From: Prolixibacteraceae bacterium
GTDB lineage: Bacteria > Bacteroidota > Bacteroidia > Bacteroidales > Prolixibacteraceae
NCBI GenBank assembly: GCA_023229575.1
Contig: JALNYZ010000061.1
Location: 1-13,686, forward strand
Direction: 5' to 3'
Length of the DNA: 13,686 nt
A model generated the notes under the pieces. The model had not been told where the DNA came from, did not search any database, and was given only the letters and a program-made list of their open reading frames with translations. This document shows positions 13,253 through 13,686 of the stretch, piece after piece; the stretch's first letter is position 1; each line of letters starts with the position of its first letter. Position numbers and translations under genes: made by a program.

Positions 13253-13686
13253 TTAGAACCGGAAGTGTGCAAACGCGCGGTTTGCTTCTGCCATTCTGTG
13301 TGTATCTTCTTTTTTCTTGAATGCCCCACCCTCTTCGTTGTAAGCGGCAACGGTCTCGGCAGCAAGTTTTTCTGCCATTGAGTGACCGGAACGCTTTTTC
13401 GCAAAGATGATCAGGTTACGCATGGAGATAGCCACTTTTCTTTCCGGACGGATTTCCATCGGAACCTGAAAGTTGGCACCACCGACACGCCTACTTTTAA
13501 CCTCAACCTGGGGAGTGATGTTGATCAACGCCTTTTTCCAAACGTCAAGAGCAGACACATCATTGTCTTTCATCTTCTTCTCAACGATATCAAGGGCATC
13601 GTAAATGATTTTGAATGCGATGGACTTCTTTCCATCAAACATAAGACTGTTCACGAAGCGAGTAACGAGAACGTCATTGAATTTCG
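13253..13686 (-). CDS. rpsG: 30S ribosomal protein S7, 5' end outside the window
   Basis: S7 starts assembly of the 30S head by binding the 3' domain of 16S rRNA and lies by the E-site tRNA. The visible 143 codons run in frame to the window edge, beginning KFNDVLVTRFVNSLMFDGKK. A GTG at 13654 is an internal valine codon, not the start, because S7 homology continues upstream of it. Further signatures are VEVKSRRVGGANFQVPMEIR, then ERKVAISMRNLI and KKEDTHRMAEANRAFAHFRF at the C-terminus. About 15 N-terminal residues should lie beyond the edge, giving a normal length near 158. It is followed by fusA after 47 bases; rpsL is expected upstream. Confidence 0.97.
   Translation of the reverse strand, partial: KFNDVLVTRFVNSLMFDGKKSIAFKIIYDALDIVEKKMKDNDVSALDVWKKALINITPQVEVKSRRVGGANFQVPMEIRPERKVAISMRNLIIFAKKRSGHSMAEKLAAETVAAYNEEGGAFKKKEDTHRMAEANRAFAHFRF

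Noticed and set aside
13652..13654. GTG as the start of S7
   Set aside because: Recognisable S7 sequence (KFNDVLVTRF) continues in frame upstream to the window edge, so this is an internal valine codon.

Overview
The window is a housekeeping ribosomal-protein superoperon from a member of the Bacteroidota, read entirely on the minus strand (right to left). The assignment rests on three things. The ribosomal proteins have the family-typical Bacteroidota sequences. The gene order is rpsG-fusA-rpsJ with no tuf gene between fusA and rpsJ. The one convincing promoter has the Bacteroidota -33/-7 form (TTG, 20-base spacer, TAnnTTTG). Most starts lack a Shine-Dalgarno sequence and instead follow A/T-rich spacers, which also fits the phylum. 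Order and genus cannot be fixed from this sequence alone.

Layout in transcription order. The right edge holds rpsG (its first ~15 codons lie outside) and fusA, the tail of the str group. Then comes the S10 group: rpsJ, rplC, rplD, rplW, rplB, rpsS, rplV, rpsC, rplP, rpmC, rpsQ. The spc group follows: rplN, rplX, rplE, rpsN, rpsH, rplF, rplR, rpsE, rpmD, rplO, secY. No gap from rpsG to secY exceeds 47 bases. Four junctions overlap or nearly do (three TAATG, one ATGA or a 5-base gap). No convincing promoter or terminator was seen in the gaps between these genes, so they are probably co-transcribed. After secY there is a 413-base non-ribosomal interval (104-516), then the first 34 codons of infA at the left edge, which should open the alpha group (rpmJ, rpsM, rpsK, rpsD, rpoA, rplQ) outside the window.

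The genes act together in translation. Eight small-subunit and thirteen large-subunit proteins, elongation factor G and initiation factor IF-1 are made with the SecY channel, to which ribosomes dock for membrane-protein insertion and export.

Nothing here looks like an undescribed multi-gene system. The part worth a second look is the secY-infA interval: it lacks the map gene found there in some relatives, carries a good promoter, and has a roughly 220-base leader with a 38-codon open frame ending in a small hairpin. Other minor oddities are a near-perfect Shine-Dalgarno sequence before rplF and a local AT-rich stretch in rplD.
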